NCBI GenBank assembly: GCA_007258455.2
Contig: VDFB02252616.1
Span: 124,107,760 to 124,171,759, forward strand
DNA: 64,000 nucleotides
Direction: 5' to 3'
Origin: Sequoia sempervirens
Lineage: Eukaryota > Streptophyta > Pinopsida > Cupressales > Cupressaceae
The position numbers were made by a program, and so were the translations under genes. Shown piece after piece: positions 26,397-38,172 of the stretch (its first letter is position 1; each line of letters opens with the position of its first letter). A model generated the notes under the pieces. It had not been told where the DNA came from and made no database searches. It saw only the letters and a list, made by a program, of their open reading frames with translations.

Positions 26397-26640
26397 TTAG
26401 TATATCAATAAGTATTTGATAGTTTGACTCACAAATGATCCTATGCCACCCCAAAGCACAAGCTCTTTCAATGACAGTAAGAATTTCCAACCCTTCAATG
26501 AGATTATTAGTTTGCTACCCCTTATAAATAGAGAAGAAGAAAATGAACTTGCAATGTTATCCCTTCTAGCACTTCCAATCCTAGCATGATCAGGATTGCC
26601 TCTAGAATAACTATCTATGTTAATTTTCAAAACATCATCT
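26397..26640 (-). pseudogene. LINE RNase H domain
   Basis: On the minus strand, LKINIDSYSRGNPDHARIG (about 26570-26628) matches the start of the RNase H domain at the C-terminus of plant L1 ORF2, which carries the first catalytic Asp (NID). The rest of the domain in the same frame is weak. It would remove RNA from the RNA/DNA hybrid. Confidence 0.7.
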
Positions 26641-26699
26641 CAAGGTGGTAACCACCCACCATCTCTCTAAATTTTCCTTTTAGACTGGCGATGCCTCCT

Positions 26700-27200
26700 A
26701 ACATCGAGAGACCTAGGGGTTAGACTAGGAAGGCCCAACTGTGAGGTAATCTCATCATCCCCCTTACCCAAGGGAACAGATACATCACACTTAGCATCCA
26801 AAGTCTCTTGACCCATGCCCAAAAATTTCTACCATGCCTGGTGAACTGCCAACTTACTGACCCAAAAAATATTGCGATTCCTTTCAAGCTAAATTTTCCA
26901 AGGAATAAAAGTGGGGATAATATTCCAAACACTAGAATCCTCCAAAAATTAATCAAAGAAGAAGCATTAACACAATCCTACATCCAAACCCCCCAACAAA
27001 TATGTCAGATGACCTTAGAAAAGGAGCATTGAAAGAATAAATGGGGAGATTCCTCCTCACTATTGCCACAAAGAACACAAACTGAAGGACCATGAAAGTT
27101 GTGCTTCCTAAGGTGAACTCCCAAGTGAAACACCCATTCCATGGAAGAGTCCACAAAAAATAGTTACACTTAGGCTAGGAGATATTATTCCATGCCTTTT
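26700..27200 (-). pseudogene. LINE zf-RVT region
   Basis: Near 27040-27110 the minus strand reads CVLCGNSEEE.PHLFF.C, the Cys-His pattern of the zf-RVT domain between RT and RNase H in plant LINEs. The flanking frame has shifted. Function is presumed template binding, by family knowledge. Confidence 0.65.
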
Positions 27201-27939
27201 TCCACCATAAAACCTCCATCTCCCCATTCTTCTAACAGTTCAACTCCTAATAACTACTAGCCACTGCATAGGTCCCCTTAGGATCAGGACTCTAGCCAAG
27301 ATATCAGTGAGTTGAGAGAACTACACTCTTTACTAGCTAAAATGTTCCTTAACTCTATCCAATCAACATCTGAACCCCCAATAGGCCAATCAATGGGATC
27401 TTTCCATCTAGACACTCCCTCATTTCCCCATAATTGATTTTATTTAAAATCCAAACACTTGGGAACAACCAACCTCCATGAAGCAATGACAGAGATCTAA
27501 CAAACGTGGGAACATGGTTAGTATTGGGGGAAATCCATCCCAAGAATCAAACCAAAAGAGAGACTCAATTCCCCTATTACAAATCCATAATAGACCATCC
27601 TTGATCAAATTAGCCCCCTTTTTGAGTGTTTCACAAATGACTGAGCCTCTCCCAGACAACGCAACTCGAGGAACCTCATCCTTCACAATACCTCACAAGT
27701 ACCTAGTAGAAAGGATTTTCACCTAGATATGATCTTGCTCAGTACACCATATCCAATATAACTTAGCTACTAGACCTTAACCATTAAGGATGGCCTATCT
27801 AAACCCAAGACCCCCCTCTTGTTTCAGCCTACAAATAACCTCCCACCTAATAGGACTCCACTTTGAAGATGCCAAGATAAAAACCCATAATAATTGATGT
27901 GCTAGAGAATATAGCTCCTTTATGAAGCCATTAGGAGCA

Positions 27940-29060
27940 ACCTAAAGCATGCATCTATAGTTAGGAAGAACCTGAAGCACAAACTTCAAAAGTAGCACAT
28001 GACCCACAAAAGATAGCCACCTATGGGTCCAATGATTCACTATTTCCCGAAACTTATCCAAATAAAATTTCCAAGAGCCCCTAGGGATGACTGTAATAGA
28101 GAGAGAGGAATTACCATATAGATCATAGGAATATTTCCAATCTGAAAATGAAGGATACAAGCAATGTGTTGTTGAATAAGCATAGGAGTATTAAAAAAAA
28201 TTGAAGACTTACCCTCATTGATCTGTTGGCTAGAAGTAGCCAAATATATGTCCAACACCGGATGAAAATTGGAAGCTTCACTGATCTTAGTCATGCCCAT
28301 CAAAGAAATGTCACCAATAAATTTTATATGTGTTAAAGGATGCAAGGCATTACCCCAACACCACCCATGGATAGAGCCTTGATTGGCATGCCTTTTTATG
28401 ACTCTCCCCAGGCCTTCAACCAAGAGAATGAACAAGTAGGGTGATAAAGGGTCTCCTTGTTAGAGGCCTCTAGCTGCACCAAATAAGGAGAAAGGCTCCC
28501 CGTTGACATAACACAAATCATCACCCACTTCACCCATTCATCAAAAAACCCAAATGCATTGTGCACTGTTTAGAGAAAAGACCATTTGAACTTGTCATAA
28601 GCCTTAGCCATGTTGAGCTTGATGAACATAGCTTTCTTCTTTGACATTGCCATGGATTGAATAGTCTCAGCTACAATGACCACCCCATCTAATATTTTCC
28701 TATCAACAACAAATCCTCCATGTTCTTTAGATATGAACCTGCTAATCTACCTCATCAACCTTTCAACAATTAGCTTAAACAAAATCTTGTAGACTATTCT
28801 ATTACCCCCTTCACATTTTGGAATAAGAGCAAGAAAGGTAGCATTCATGTCCTTCAACATCTATTTATTCCCCTATGACTTATGCATAATATCCAGAAGA
28901 TCCCATTTAATAATCTCCGAGAATTCTTTGAAAAGAACTCAATTGGAAACCCATCTGGATTAGGAGCTTTCCCCTTCATCTAAAATACAATTCCCTCTAA
29001 TTCCTCAAGAGAAATATGATGCATGAGGTTCAAATTCATTTCCAAGGAGAAAAGAGAGGG
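27940..29060 (-). pseudogene. LINE reverse transcriptase
   Basis: Landmarks on the minus strand from right to left are: FKEFSEIIKWDLL near 28885-28930; LALIPKCEGGNRI near 28790-28840; IVAETIQSM near 28655-28690; KLNMAKAYDKFKW near 28582-28620, where the usual KLDMAKAYD has Asn for the catalytic Asp; and FIGDIS near 28306-28322, where the FADD box should be, so one catalytic Asp is lost. The enzyme would be inactive even without the stops. GSLSPYL near 28430-28500 marks the region before the active site. Confidence 0.8.
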
Positions 29061-29337
29061 AATGCAAGCAAGAATATGATTCCATCCTCCAAAGCATTAG
29101 GAGAATCTTCCTTGAATAGAGTAGCAAAAAAATGTGCAACCTCTCTAGAGATCTCCCAACGAGAAACCAAGTGATCCCCCTAGAAGACAAAAGATATGAT
29201 ATTGAGTTTGCATGCCTCCTAGCCTTAACAAAGTTAAATAAAAAAATTGTATTCCCATCACCTTCCTACAACCATTTTATCTGGGCCTTTTGCTTCCAAA
29301 AAATTTCCTCCTGTGGTTCCCATCCCTCCAAAGCCTT

Positions 29338-29852
29338 CAAGGCCCTAGTCTCCTCCTCAAGGGAATTAGAAGACAAACCATTTTCTCTAATTTCTTGAGT
29401 AATAGTTTTCAAGCTAGCTTGGGAAATAGCCTTAACATGGAAGATATTTCCAAAGCACTACCTATTCCACTTCTTAAGTTTTTTTTCACAAACTACATTT
29501 GCTTGACAAAGGAGTACATCATCGTACCAAAATACGGTATACCATGGTACCACCAATCAACCATCTAATCCTAAAGATGAGTTTCCCACAACCATCAAGG
29601 CCCTAGTCTCCTCCTCAATTCAATTAGAAGACAAACCATTTTCTCTAATTTCTCGAGTAATAGTTTCCAAGTTAGCTTCGGAAATAGCCTTAACATGGAA
29701 GATATTTCCAAAGCACTACCTATTCCACTTCTTAAGTTGTTTTTAACAAACTAGATTTGCTTGACAAAGGAGTACATCATCGTACCAAAATCTGGTATAC
29801 CATGGTGCCACCAATCAGCCATCAAATCCTAAAGATGAGTTCCCCGCAACCT
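29338..29852 (-). repeat. 258-bp tandem duplication inside LINE ORF2
   Basis: Copy 1 runs 29338-29595 and copy 2 29596-about 29852. They share CAAGGCCCTAGTCTCCTCC at the start and CCTAAAGATGAGTT near the end. The period is 258 bp, a multiple of three, so the duplication kept the ORF2 frame. The copies differ by scattered substitutions. Confidence 0.85.
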
Positions 29853-29860
29853 CATGAGTT

Positions 29861-30607
29861 GGAATTTAAAGGAAGGATTATTAGAAACATGGGCCAAATA
29901 TGCTGACAACTTAATTGGTTAGGGATCAGAGCCCCTCCAATCTAAAATCTCAGACCTTGTGGCCCAATTGTCACCAATCCAGAAGCATGAAACCAAAAAC
30001 CTATCCAACCTCTCAGTAATGGAGTCCTCCCCACATATCCTATTAATCCATGTAAAATGACCATTTCTAGGCTTTATATCCACCAGATTTAAGGTAGATA
30101 TATTATCTCTCAAAAAAAAAGTTGATTGCTTTAGCCATTACACATCAACCCTCTTTTCCTCCAAATTAGTAATGGCATTAAAATATCCATCAACAATCCA
30201 AGCATAGAGGGGAGAAATAATCTGTATATAACGAATATGAGACCAAAATGAGACTTTCTAGGAAGATCATTTGGGGCATAAACATTAGAGAGAATTAAAA
30301 TCTCTCTAGACTCCAAACTCAAAGCAACAACAAAAATAAAAAAATTACTAGAGAGCCACCAGAGAGGGGAAACCTTTAGAGGGTTCCACAAGCAAGCAAC
30401 ACCTTCAACATTACCATGAGTACCAACACACTAATGCTAACTTCTCCACCAAATTTTAAGATCTAAGTTGCACATGCTCTCCACAAGAAGCTTTGTCTCT
30501 TGAATAAATAACATATCTAGTTAATGAAGTCTCACCACCTCTCAAACAACTTTTTGTCTAGGGCCATTTTTCAAGCCCCTTACATTCAAATATCATAGAA
30601 TAATCAT
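29861..30607 (-). pseudogene. LINE ORF2 start, endonuclease domain
   Basis: ORF2 appears to start at the minus-strand ATG at 30607. It is followed by an exonuclease-endonuclease-phosphatase fold: LNVRGLKNGP at about 30560-30595, IQETK at about 30480-30500, ILSNVYAPND at about 30255-30300, VDGYFNAI at about 30170-30195 (where DFN is usual), then GHFTWIN and ERLDRFLVS near 29970-30080. The fifth codon is TGA. Target nicking by this domain starts LINE insertion. Confidence 0.75.
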
Positions 30608-30753
30608 TTTAGAGAGTGTGAAAATTGGGAATCAAGGGTTTTAACCAACCCTGACTCCACCAATGTCTTGAACCCATTATCTTAATCTTGTCCAAATCCT
30701 TTTTTTTCCCACCTTAAGAGGTTTCTCTAAAATACCCTTCTTAAAATTTTCTA

Positions 30754-31969
30754 TTAGATGCCAAGAGTGGGGGAGTATTTATTGCCTTCCCTAGTATCCA
30801 AGTATTCTTGACCCAAAGGAGGTACATTGTTAATGAGATTCACCTCAACATTCTTCTCTATGCAAACAAGTTCCACAGGTTCCTCAATAGACCCAAGGGA
30901 AATATCCATATCCATTTGAGAAACAACCATGTTACCCACTTGAAGATCTTGATTCTCATTACCTCTAGTTGACAACCATCCTTGTCTATTACAATCCTAG
31001 ATGCAAGGGCCTTTCCTTTGTCTATTGTAGGAGGTTTTCGGGGATCCTTATTGACAAGAGGCCCTAAAGAGTGAATTCTAGGGAATCTTTCTTGAAGATG
31101 GCCATACTTATGAAAGTTTTGGCATCTAAAAGGGAGAGATTCATAATCTAGTTGTTGATCCATAAGGTGGAACCAAGGAAAATATCAAGAGAATCAGGGA
31201 AAGGGTTATTTAAATCAATTTCAGCACATATGCGAGCATAATAAATTTCCCTTTTATCTAGTGTATGTTGAGAGGGACCCATTGGTTTGCCAAGAAACAA
31301 AGAAATTGAGTGAAGAATATAGTTCCTCCAAAATTCCCAAGGAAATCAGGGAAGATGCACCCAAATAGGCATATGGGAAGGAAACTCCTATGAAGGGTTA
31401 AATCCAACACACCATGGCTTGATAAATAGACCCACTTGATTATAAAAAATGGACCTCCTTCAAAATCCTTGTTACAATCCACCATGCAATTAAATACAAC
31501 CACAAAATATTTGTTAGTAGCCAACATGATTTTCATTTCTCCATCGGGATTCCAAGTGTGTCATTCCCACGATTCCCGAAGGAGAAGAGACACTTGGATA
31601 CCCATAAACTTGTAAATCAGAGCATCGTTCATCATATAATGAATTTCTTCTTCAACCGAAGATGATTGAATAACCAAGATCGTGCATTCTTGGCACCACT
31701 CCAAATAGCCATTGACTTTTGAAATGTGAGGACCCCCAAATGAAGATAAGCCCCCCCATCTGAGGATTTATCTAAAATATTAGCCACCCTTGCATGCATG
31801 GATGAAGATGGAATATTTCTGGACAAAACCTCTTGAAAGGAAATTTTTTGAATTGATTAGCCCCTCCAACCTCTACCATACTAAAACAAAGGAGAAAAAT
31901 CCCCCAAAAAATCCAAGCACAAAAAATAGGAACATAGAACAACAATAAAGAGAGATGAAAATGTTGCAA
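30754..31969 (-). pseudogene. LINE ORF1 (nucleic-acid-binding protein)
   Basis: The minus strand shows a DUF4283-like N-terminal part around 31300-31700 (NKYFVVVFNC, and WVHLPWFPGEFW in an adjacent frame). A zf-CCHC_4-like knuckle follows near 31080-31130, reading CQNFHKYGHL.E; two of its cysteines are Phe. The tail is acidic. ORF1 binds LINE RNA in this family. The start codon is uncertain: a Met lies at 31969, but the homologous part begins near 31880. Confidence 0.6.
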
Positions 31970-31983
31970 GTATGAAAAGTTGG

Positions 31984-33548
31984 TGTTGTCATTGATGTCA
32001 ACGAGCTTGTGTTTCCATTGGTGTCAACTATATGAGAAAAATATTGTTGTAAGAGTATGTGTTGTTGTATTGATGATTATTTGATTAGTTGCATTATGTT
32101 GTCTTAGTAAGCTATTGGGGTCAACCTCTAGTGTTTCTTTGATAAGATTCTATATATGGAAATGATGAGGATGTGTTCATGGTGCTTGGTTTCCAAGTGC
32201 TTTTGAGAAAATTTGATAATAAGAGGAAATGGTGAGTTGCAATGTGTTCTAGGTTGAAGAGCAGGGTTCTGGTGTTGCTCCACATCTCTTCTAGGTTGAA
32301 GATCTACCTATACATTTTGGATATGTTTATTAGAGGTGTTCAGAGGTGTTGCATCTAGAATTTTGTGTGCTGGATCATTGTATAGAAGAATTTTTGTTCA
32401 CCAGTGTGTGAATTGTGTATTGTAGAGGTGACTAGGAGAAATGTTTTTGCTCTGTGCTTTGAACTATAGTTTGGTTTCAGGTCTTGTGAATTTGAAGGTA
32501 TGTTGAAAGTGTTGGTATATTTCTTCAGTCAAATTTGGTTGAGTTTTGGTGCTTTGGAAGAAAATTTCTTAAGTTATAGTGTATGGAAGAGTTGTTTGAG
32601 TTTACTAGGTGTGTACATTCCTTATATAAAAGTTTTTGTAAAGGATTTTGTTGGATTTCAAGGTATTTGTGGAATATTCTAGATTTTGTTTAGGTGACAT
32701 TCATTTTTTATGAGTTGTTGTTGGGTCAAAGGAAGCATGTACTTAAAATTTTAATGGTGTTTGCATAGGTAATGATCAACCTTGGTGTTTACATTTATTG
32801 CAGTGGATATTTATTATTTGTAAAAGTGTGTTTTAATGTGGTGTTATAGATTTGGGTCCCAGATAAGGAGTGGTGTGGTCTGCCTTCACTTTTATCTACC
32901 ATGAAAGTGTTTTGGTGTAGACCTAATTTGAATTTACATGGTTGATGTGCATTATCCAACCTTGGAGAATGGTTCCAAGGTTGAAGGTGATATAAATATG
33001 AGTTGAGTTGTTGAGGTATGTGAAGAGAGATGGGCATGATGGGAATGATGTGAATTTTAGAGTGGTAGAGTGCAAATTTGGGAAGTGTAGTGTGAGCTTT
33101 CATGTGTTAGATTGTTGGATGTAGTGAGCAGAAGGTGTCTACAATTCTTTAGACATTGAAAAGGTGTTAGAGATATTGTGGTAGATTTCTTTTTTGCTTT
33201 GAGATGGATTTCTCATTGTAACACTCTTCTCTATCTTATTTTCTATTATGGTGGTGAGCCTTTCTTTCTTTGGGTAGTGAGCACTATTGTATTCGGTATT
33301 GATATTATGTTATGGTGAGATAATCCTCACCGTGGTTTTTCCCATCTTGGGTTTTCCACATAAATCTAGTGTTTTCTTGTGCATGTTGTTGATTAGGTTT
33401 CAATTTCTGCTAATTACTTTTCATGTTGAATTATTATGAAAATTTAAGGGTTAATTGAATGAATATGAGTCTAAATGTCTATGAGGGTTTTGAATTTTCA
33501 AGGCACAATTGATTCACCCCCCCTCTTAGTTGTCTTGTTCATTCAACA
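31984..33548 (+). repeat. 5' LTR of a Ty1/copia element
   Basis: The LTR begins TGTTGTCATTGATGTCAAC and ends ATTCAACA, about 1565 bp, with TGTTG/CAACA-type ends and a tRNA-Met primer site just after it. TATA candidates are TATATAAA at 32623-32630 and TATAAATA at 32991-32998. The stretch CCGTGGTTTTTCCCATCTTGGGTTTTCCAC at about 33331-33360 is the R/U5 type seen in many plant copia LTRs. No matching 3' LTR lies in the window. Confidence 0.8.
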
Positions 33549-33550
33549 AT

Positions 33551-33562
33551 TGGTATTAGAGT
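33551..33562 (+). other. Primer-binding site, initiator Met tRNA
   Basis: TGGTATTAGAGT lies two bases after the LTR end. It differs from the iMet complement by a C-to-T and the last base. Confidence 0.75.
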
Positions 33563-33606
33563 AAGGTTCCTTGGAAGAAAGCTTAACTGCTTTAGGTAGA
33601 TCTTGG

Positions 33607-34884
33607 ATGGTGCACAAGAAAGAGACCCCTATGTTTGATGGAACAAATTATGCATTCTAGAAGACATGAATAGAAGGTTTTTTGGTTTATCTTGGATTTG
33701 ATGTTTAGAAGTCTATTAAGAATGGATACACTAAACCTAAAAATTGTCCAAGTACTAATAATGAGATGAAAGCCTATGAAATCAATGGTAAAAAAAGTTA
33801 TTCTCTTTAAATGGTCTTACTAATTTTGAATTAGTGAAAGTGATGAGTATGAAAATTGCTAGAGATATTTGGGTAAAGTTAGAAAGAATTTATGAAGGAG
33901 ATGACAAGGTCAAAGAAGCTAAGATGTAGAATTTGAAGATCATGTTTGAGAACCTATGAATGTATAAAGAAGAAAATGTTACAAGCTATATGCAAAGGAT
34001 AGATGAAGTTGTCAGCTCCATTAAAGGTCTTGGTGGAAAACTCAAAGAACCAAAAGTGGCAAAGAAAATTCTCAAAAATCTTCCTAAATATTATAGTCAT
34101 TAAGTTTCTGCTATTAAGGAATTTTCAAATCTAAATCAATATACCAAAGATCAGTTGTATTGTTCTTTAACCACTTTTCAGATTAGAAAATTTAGTACAA
34201 ATAGTGGTGCAAAATTTGAGATTGCTTTTAAGGCTGCTAAATCAAAGGAGATCAAGGAATTAGATCAAGGGGATCTTGATGATGTGGAAGCTAAATTTGT
34301 AAGGAGAATGGATAAGGGTATTGGTAAGTACAATGGTAAGTTGCCTTTCAAATGTTTCAATTGTGGAAATATAGGTCATTATGCTTCAAGATTTCCAAAA
34401 GGAGTTTTGAATAACAAAGATAAGGAGAACAAAGGTAAGATGACTAAGAAAAGTTGTTATGTTAGAGAAGATGCAAGTATTTTTTATGATGAATCTGATT
34501 ATGGAGATGATGATGATGATGGTGAATACTTGTTCATGGATTTAAAAGATGAAACTATTTCTACTAACTTTAAGAGATGTGTGAAGGAAATTCCTTTAGA
34601 GACAAAGGATAAGACTGAAGGTCCTTTGGTATCAGCCTTTCATGCTAGACAAGAGAAGAACTACTGGATCATTGATAGTGGATGTGTTAGATTTTGTGAT
34701 GATACATCTGCTAAGATATGTGGAAAAGGTTCAATCAATTTTGATGACAAGCATAATACTAATGATGTCTACTATGTTAAGGGTTTGAGACATGACCTCT
34801 TGAGTGTTGGAAAAATGTGTAGTAAAGGATACAATCTTATGTTTCAGTCCATGATGGTGTTGAAAATGGAGGTAATTATGTAGC
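33607..34884 (+). pseudogene. Ty1/copia gag-protease fragment
   Basis: The fragment starts at ATG 33607 (MVHKKETPMFDGTNYAF), the usual copia gag opening, in which a TAG replaces the expected Trp after Phe. UBN2-type gag motifs (IWVKLERIYEGD, YMQRIDEVV) follow, with a frameshift near 33790. A CCHC knuckle at 34353-34394 has its last Cys changed to Phe. An acidic Asp-rich linker comes next, then the protease site WIIDSG (Asp at 34674-34676) and a gag-pre-integrase-like YYVKGLRHDLLSVG. The sequence ends near 34884, before integrase. Confidence 0.85.
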
Positions 34885-34956
34885 TTTAAAACTTGTAAAA
34901 CTATTATACTATAGATCTAAATAAGTTTTCTTTCTTACAAATTCTTTGTTGATGAT
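34885..34956 (-). repeat. Probable left piece of the minus-strand copia LTR
   Basis: This AT-rich stretch lies between the copia gag fragment and the Tat insertion. The Tat element carries ATGAT on both sides (34952-34956 and 60960-60964), so this DNA was once joined to 60965 onward, which is a copia LTR on the minus strand. I infer it is the U5 end of that LTR. A TGTAAAAC near 34896 may be its border. Confidence 0.4.
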
Positions 34957-35294
34957 TGTAGAAACATAAAATATACTGATTGACATTGTGCATTCGATCC
35001 TAACTTACTAACATTGTTTCTTCCTAAATCATCCCTTAGTCTAACCATTTAATCAAATCCCCCTATCTAATTAAATTCATCAATATTTGTCTCTTAATTA
35101 AATAAGTAATTTTGTCTAATTAAGGCAATCTCTTTTGTTATTTAAATCAATCCATTTGATCTAATTATCCCTATTTAATTAAATAATCAATTTATCTGAT
35201 TAAATCTCTAAATTTTATCCATTAAATTAAATAAATTAAAACCTTATTTGATTTAATCTAACACCATTCCTTTTTAATTAAATAAATCAAAATA
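34957..35294 (+). repeat. Truncated 5' LTR (LTR A) of the Tat element
   Basis: It starts TGTAGA like LTR B and LTR C and follows them for about 338 bp, up to AAATAAATCAAAAT. It then joins abruptly, at about 35295, to 3' internal sequence that matches 58083 onward. The rest of the LTR and nearly all of that unit's internal region are deleted. Confidence 0.85.
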
Positions 35295-35296
35295 TG

Positions 35297-35944
35297 CACA
35301 GAAATGTGCTCCCACACCCAAATATGCAGAAGTGTCACCCCAGCTCCCAACGCTCTACCATCCACGTATACATACTCGTGGAGATCCCTGTAAAGTGAAG
35401 CCAAAAGGATGGGACCCCATGCAAATTGAACTAGCCTGTCCCGAACCATCCTCTCCCAGCAGTATCCCCAACCTAGATTGAAATACCACCCTCGTTTGTC
35501 TGGGGAAACAAAACCTGAAATGATCGCTGCAATCACCCAACGGAAGGGAGGAGCTATAACCCTATACCACTCTAGCTCGATATGACCCTCACAGTAGATA
35601 ATGTCTCGAGTGGCGAGGACTTAGATGCACCAATTGTGTCCCTCCTCCATGTCATAGATCACCCATCATCCATGAATGGGCAATCGAAGAATGCACCAAA
35701 CATCCTCCAAAGTGACGGTTTCCTCACTAGTAGGGAGATGAAATGACGACGTCTCGTTGTGCCACATCTCAGCCAGCACTGATAACATCCCTAAGTGTGT
35801 GCGCATGGGCACTGCGTATGCAATATGCCACAAGCCAGTGACTCCCAGTCAGTCCTGGTCTCTGTCGCTGAAGTCTCGTAGGATACTCACCAAATCCCAT
35901 GACCAGTGCTCCTATGAATAAAGCTCCCTAGGCCCGTCCTGCAT
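35297..35944 (-). pseudogene. Antisense plant-mobile-domain ORF, fragment in the left Tat unit
   Basis: The minus-strand ATG at 35944 is followed by MQDGPRELYS. The frame is the same as that of the 56969-58732 copy and has similar motifs: FHLPTSEETVTLED at about 35690-35740, RGWYFNLGWGYC and SLYRDLHEYVYVDGR. It ends at the deletion junction near 35297. Stops are TAG or TGA only. Where the right copy has TAG as its second codon, this copy still has CAG. Confidence 0.75.
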
Positions 35945-36890
35945 CAAAGAAAGTTAGCATGTTAAAATTTTTGGGAAAAATCCTGACCTAGTGCTCCAAA
36001 CTCATTCCCAGCGATGCAGTTTGTCATGGTGTCGTAGTTTGAGTTTCCTCAAACTCTGACGTTGGACCCAAAATTAAGCCAAAAAGTGTCGTCACGACAC
36101 ACTTTAGCTCCCAGCATAACAATTTTCATGAAAAGGGCATCGTCGTGATGCACTTTTCCCAAACCAGCCCGTCGAGTTCGAGCTGAGCCCTAGCCTAGTA
36201 GCGGAGTTTCTAAACTCCAAACTCCACCAGTGTAGCACAAAACGACAATTAGCGGTGCACTTTAAACATTGAGTGGCACTATAATAGCGCCACTGGAGGC
36301 GAGCACTCTTTTAAACAAATAATAAATGCATTAAATGAAAGAATTAAGCTTAGGTAAGGGTCACATACTGGGGCACCGATGGCAGGTGGCCACTGGTAGG
36401 TCCGAACTCAGTCCGAAATGTGTAGAGGAAGTTGTTGTTGCACCATATCATCAGGAAGTCAGAGCACGAATCTCAAGGTTTGCTAGCAGAGGTGTGTGAA
36501 AATGACTTGAAAGTGACCCCTCAAGCCCCTTTTAAGCCTGAAAAATTAGGGTTTTTTTACCCTGTAGGGCTGTGCTGCTAAGGTTTTGGACCCTCGAACC
36601 TATTTTTGTCTATTCAGGACTTGTTTTTCATCGTTTTATTGCATTTAGACACGTTTTTAGCCTCACAGAAATATTTTGGACCTGTCGGGCACTTTATCAC
36701 CTTTTTCGCGAGATCACCCAAAAAATTGAAATTTTCATCCAATCTCTCAAGGGGGCATTATAATGGCATGTTTTCTCTCACCATGCAGCAGTGGGGCAAG
36801 TTTTTGAATATAATTTTTTTTTGGCTTTGATCGAGATCTTTTATTCTTTGAACCAACACAACGAGTGCATTACTTCAAAGAGGGGCAAAA
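35945..36890. other. Region between antisense ORF start and LTR, left Tat unit
   Basis: Non-coding; it matches 58733-59676 along its length. It would hold the promoter of the antisense gene. An inverted repeat AGTGGCACTATAATAGCGCCACT lies near 36274-36296. GAGGGGCAAAA just before 36891 is the likely polypurine tract for LTR B. Confidence 0.6.
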
Positions 36891-38172
36891 TGTAGACACG
36901 TAAAATATATTGATTGACATTGTGCATTCTATCCTGACTTACTAACATCGTTTCTTCCTAAATCACCCCTCAATCTAACCATTTAATCAAATCCCCCTAT
37001 CTGATTAAATTCATCAATATTCATCTCTTAATTAAATAAATCATGTCTAATTAAGTCAATCTCTTTTGTTAATTAAATCAATCCATCTAATCTAATTATC
37101 CCTATTTAATTAAATAATCAATTTATTTGATTAAATCTCTAAACTCTATCCATTAAATTAAATAAATTAAAACCTTATTTGATTTAATCTAACACCATTC
37201 ATTTTTAATTAAATAAATCAAAATCTTTATTTAATTAGCCTCTTATCATATTCCTCTCTTATCTGATTTAAATAAATCCATAAATTTGAGTCAAATAAGT
37301 CACATCATCTAATCTCCTATTAAATTAATTAAACCCTTGATTAATTTAATCTCATCTCATGTCACATCCTCTAGATAATGCAAGTTGCACATGAAAATAG
37401 ATTTAATTCATTTATTAAATCTCTATTTTCCTCACAAGGCATCTTTTGGAATATTCGCTCAATTTGAATTCAAAAATTCCAAGTCAACATGTACATCCAA
37501 CAAGGCATTTAAAACCTCTTACATTTCCTTTGCCTTGAGCCAAGTGGCATTGATTGCATTTTCCCTTCCCTCTTGCATGTCATTTCAACAAATTTGAATT
37601 TCAAATATTGGCATTTATTGGCACAAACCCCAAATCTTGCACAACCACCACCCATTCATAGCTTAACAAGTGGCACCATATCATTGGATGAATGTTAGTC
37701 CCACATTGCTCAAATTTAAACATTCATCCATCTTGAAATCCTATAAATGAAGAGCTCCTCTCCTCATTTTATCATCCACAATCCAAGCAAAGTTACCATG
37801 CTAAAATACTTAGCCATTTCCATCCATCATTCGAATTCTTAGCTAGGATTTTTGCAGATTTGGCTTGGAGTTCTCATATTTTCATCAAAAGTGGATCAAC
37901 AATCTCTTCAACATTCGGATCTTGAATCATAGGAATTGGGAAAAGGCCAATTTTCACATCAAATTGGCACCAATTCCCCCATGGGATCAAGTGTTTGTTA
38001 TTTAAATTAGGATTTAATCTTTGATTTACCATTTCATTGTGTTCTTTACTATTTTCATTCCTAGTTTGAGTTGTAAATGGATTTCATGGGGAATCCTTCT
38101 TTTGGCCTGTAATTCCTTGTCTAACTTGTTTATTCATGTTGTTTTGCAGGTACTAGGAAAAGGATTCGCACA
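36891..38172 (+). repeat. Central LTR (LTR B) of the Tat element
   Basis: The LTR is 1282 bp, from TGTAGACACG to GGATTCGCACA, and matches LTR C (1283 bp) along its whole length with scattered differences. U3 is made largely of TTAATTAAAT/AAATAAATCA-like repeats. A TATAAAT box lies at 37742-37748. It acts both as 3' LTR of the left unit and as 5' LTR of the main unit. Confidence 0.9.
37742..37748 (+). promoter_or_regulatory. TATA box in LTR B
   Basis: TATAAAT in ATCCTATAAATGAAGAGCTCC is conserved in LTR C at 60529-60535. Transcription of the element should start about 30 bp downstream. Confidence 0.6.

Larger units (their letters stand above)
25990..31969 (-). mobile_element. Degenerate plant L1-type LINE
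   Basis: This is a non-LTR retrotransposon on the minus strand, about 6 kb. Reading right to left it has ORF1 (nucleic-acid-binding, CCHC), then ORF2 with endonuclease, reverse transcriptase, zf-RVT and RNase H. The 3' end near 25990-26010 has an AT-rich stretch but no clean poly(A) tail. The 5' end abuts the copia LTR at 31984. Target-site duplications were not found. It carries many stops and frame changes, so it cannot move by itself. Confidence 0.85.

Noticed and set aside
32795..33103. 102-codon minus-strand frame in the copia LTR
   Set aside because: It lies wholly inside an LTR, overlaps the TATA region, and has no domain.
36572..36830. Plus-strand frames just upstream of LTR B
   Set aside because: The matching block before LTR C (59350-59630) does not keep the frames.
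37385..37597. 70-codon frame repeated at 60172-60384
   Set aside because: It repeats only because both lie in LTR B and LTR C; it spans U3 sequence upstream of the TATA box.
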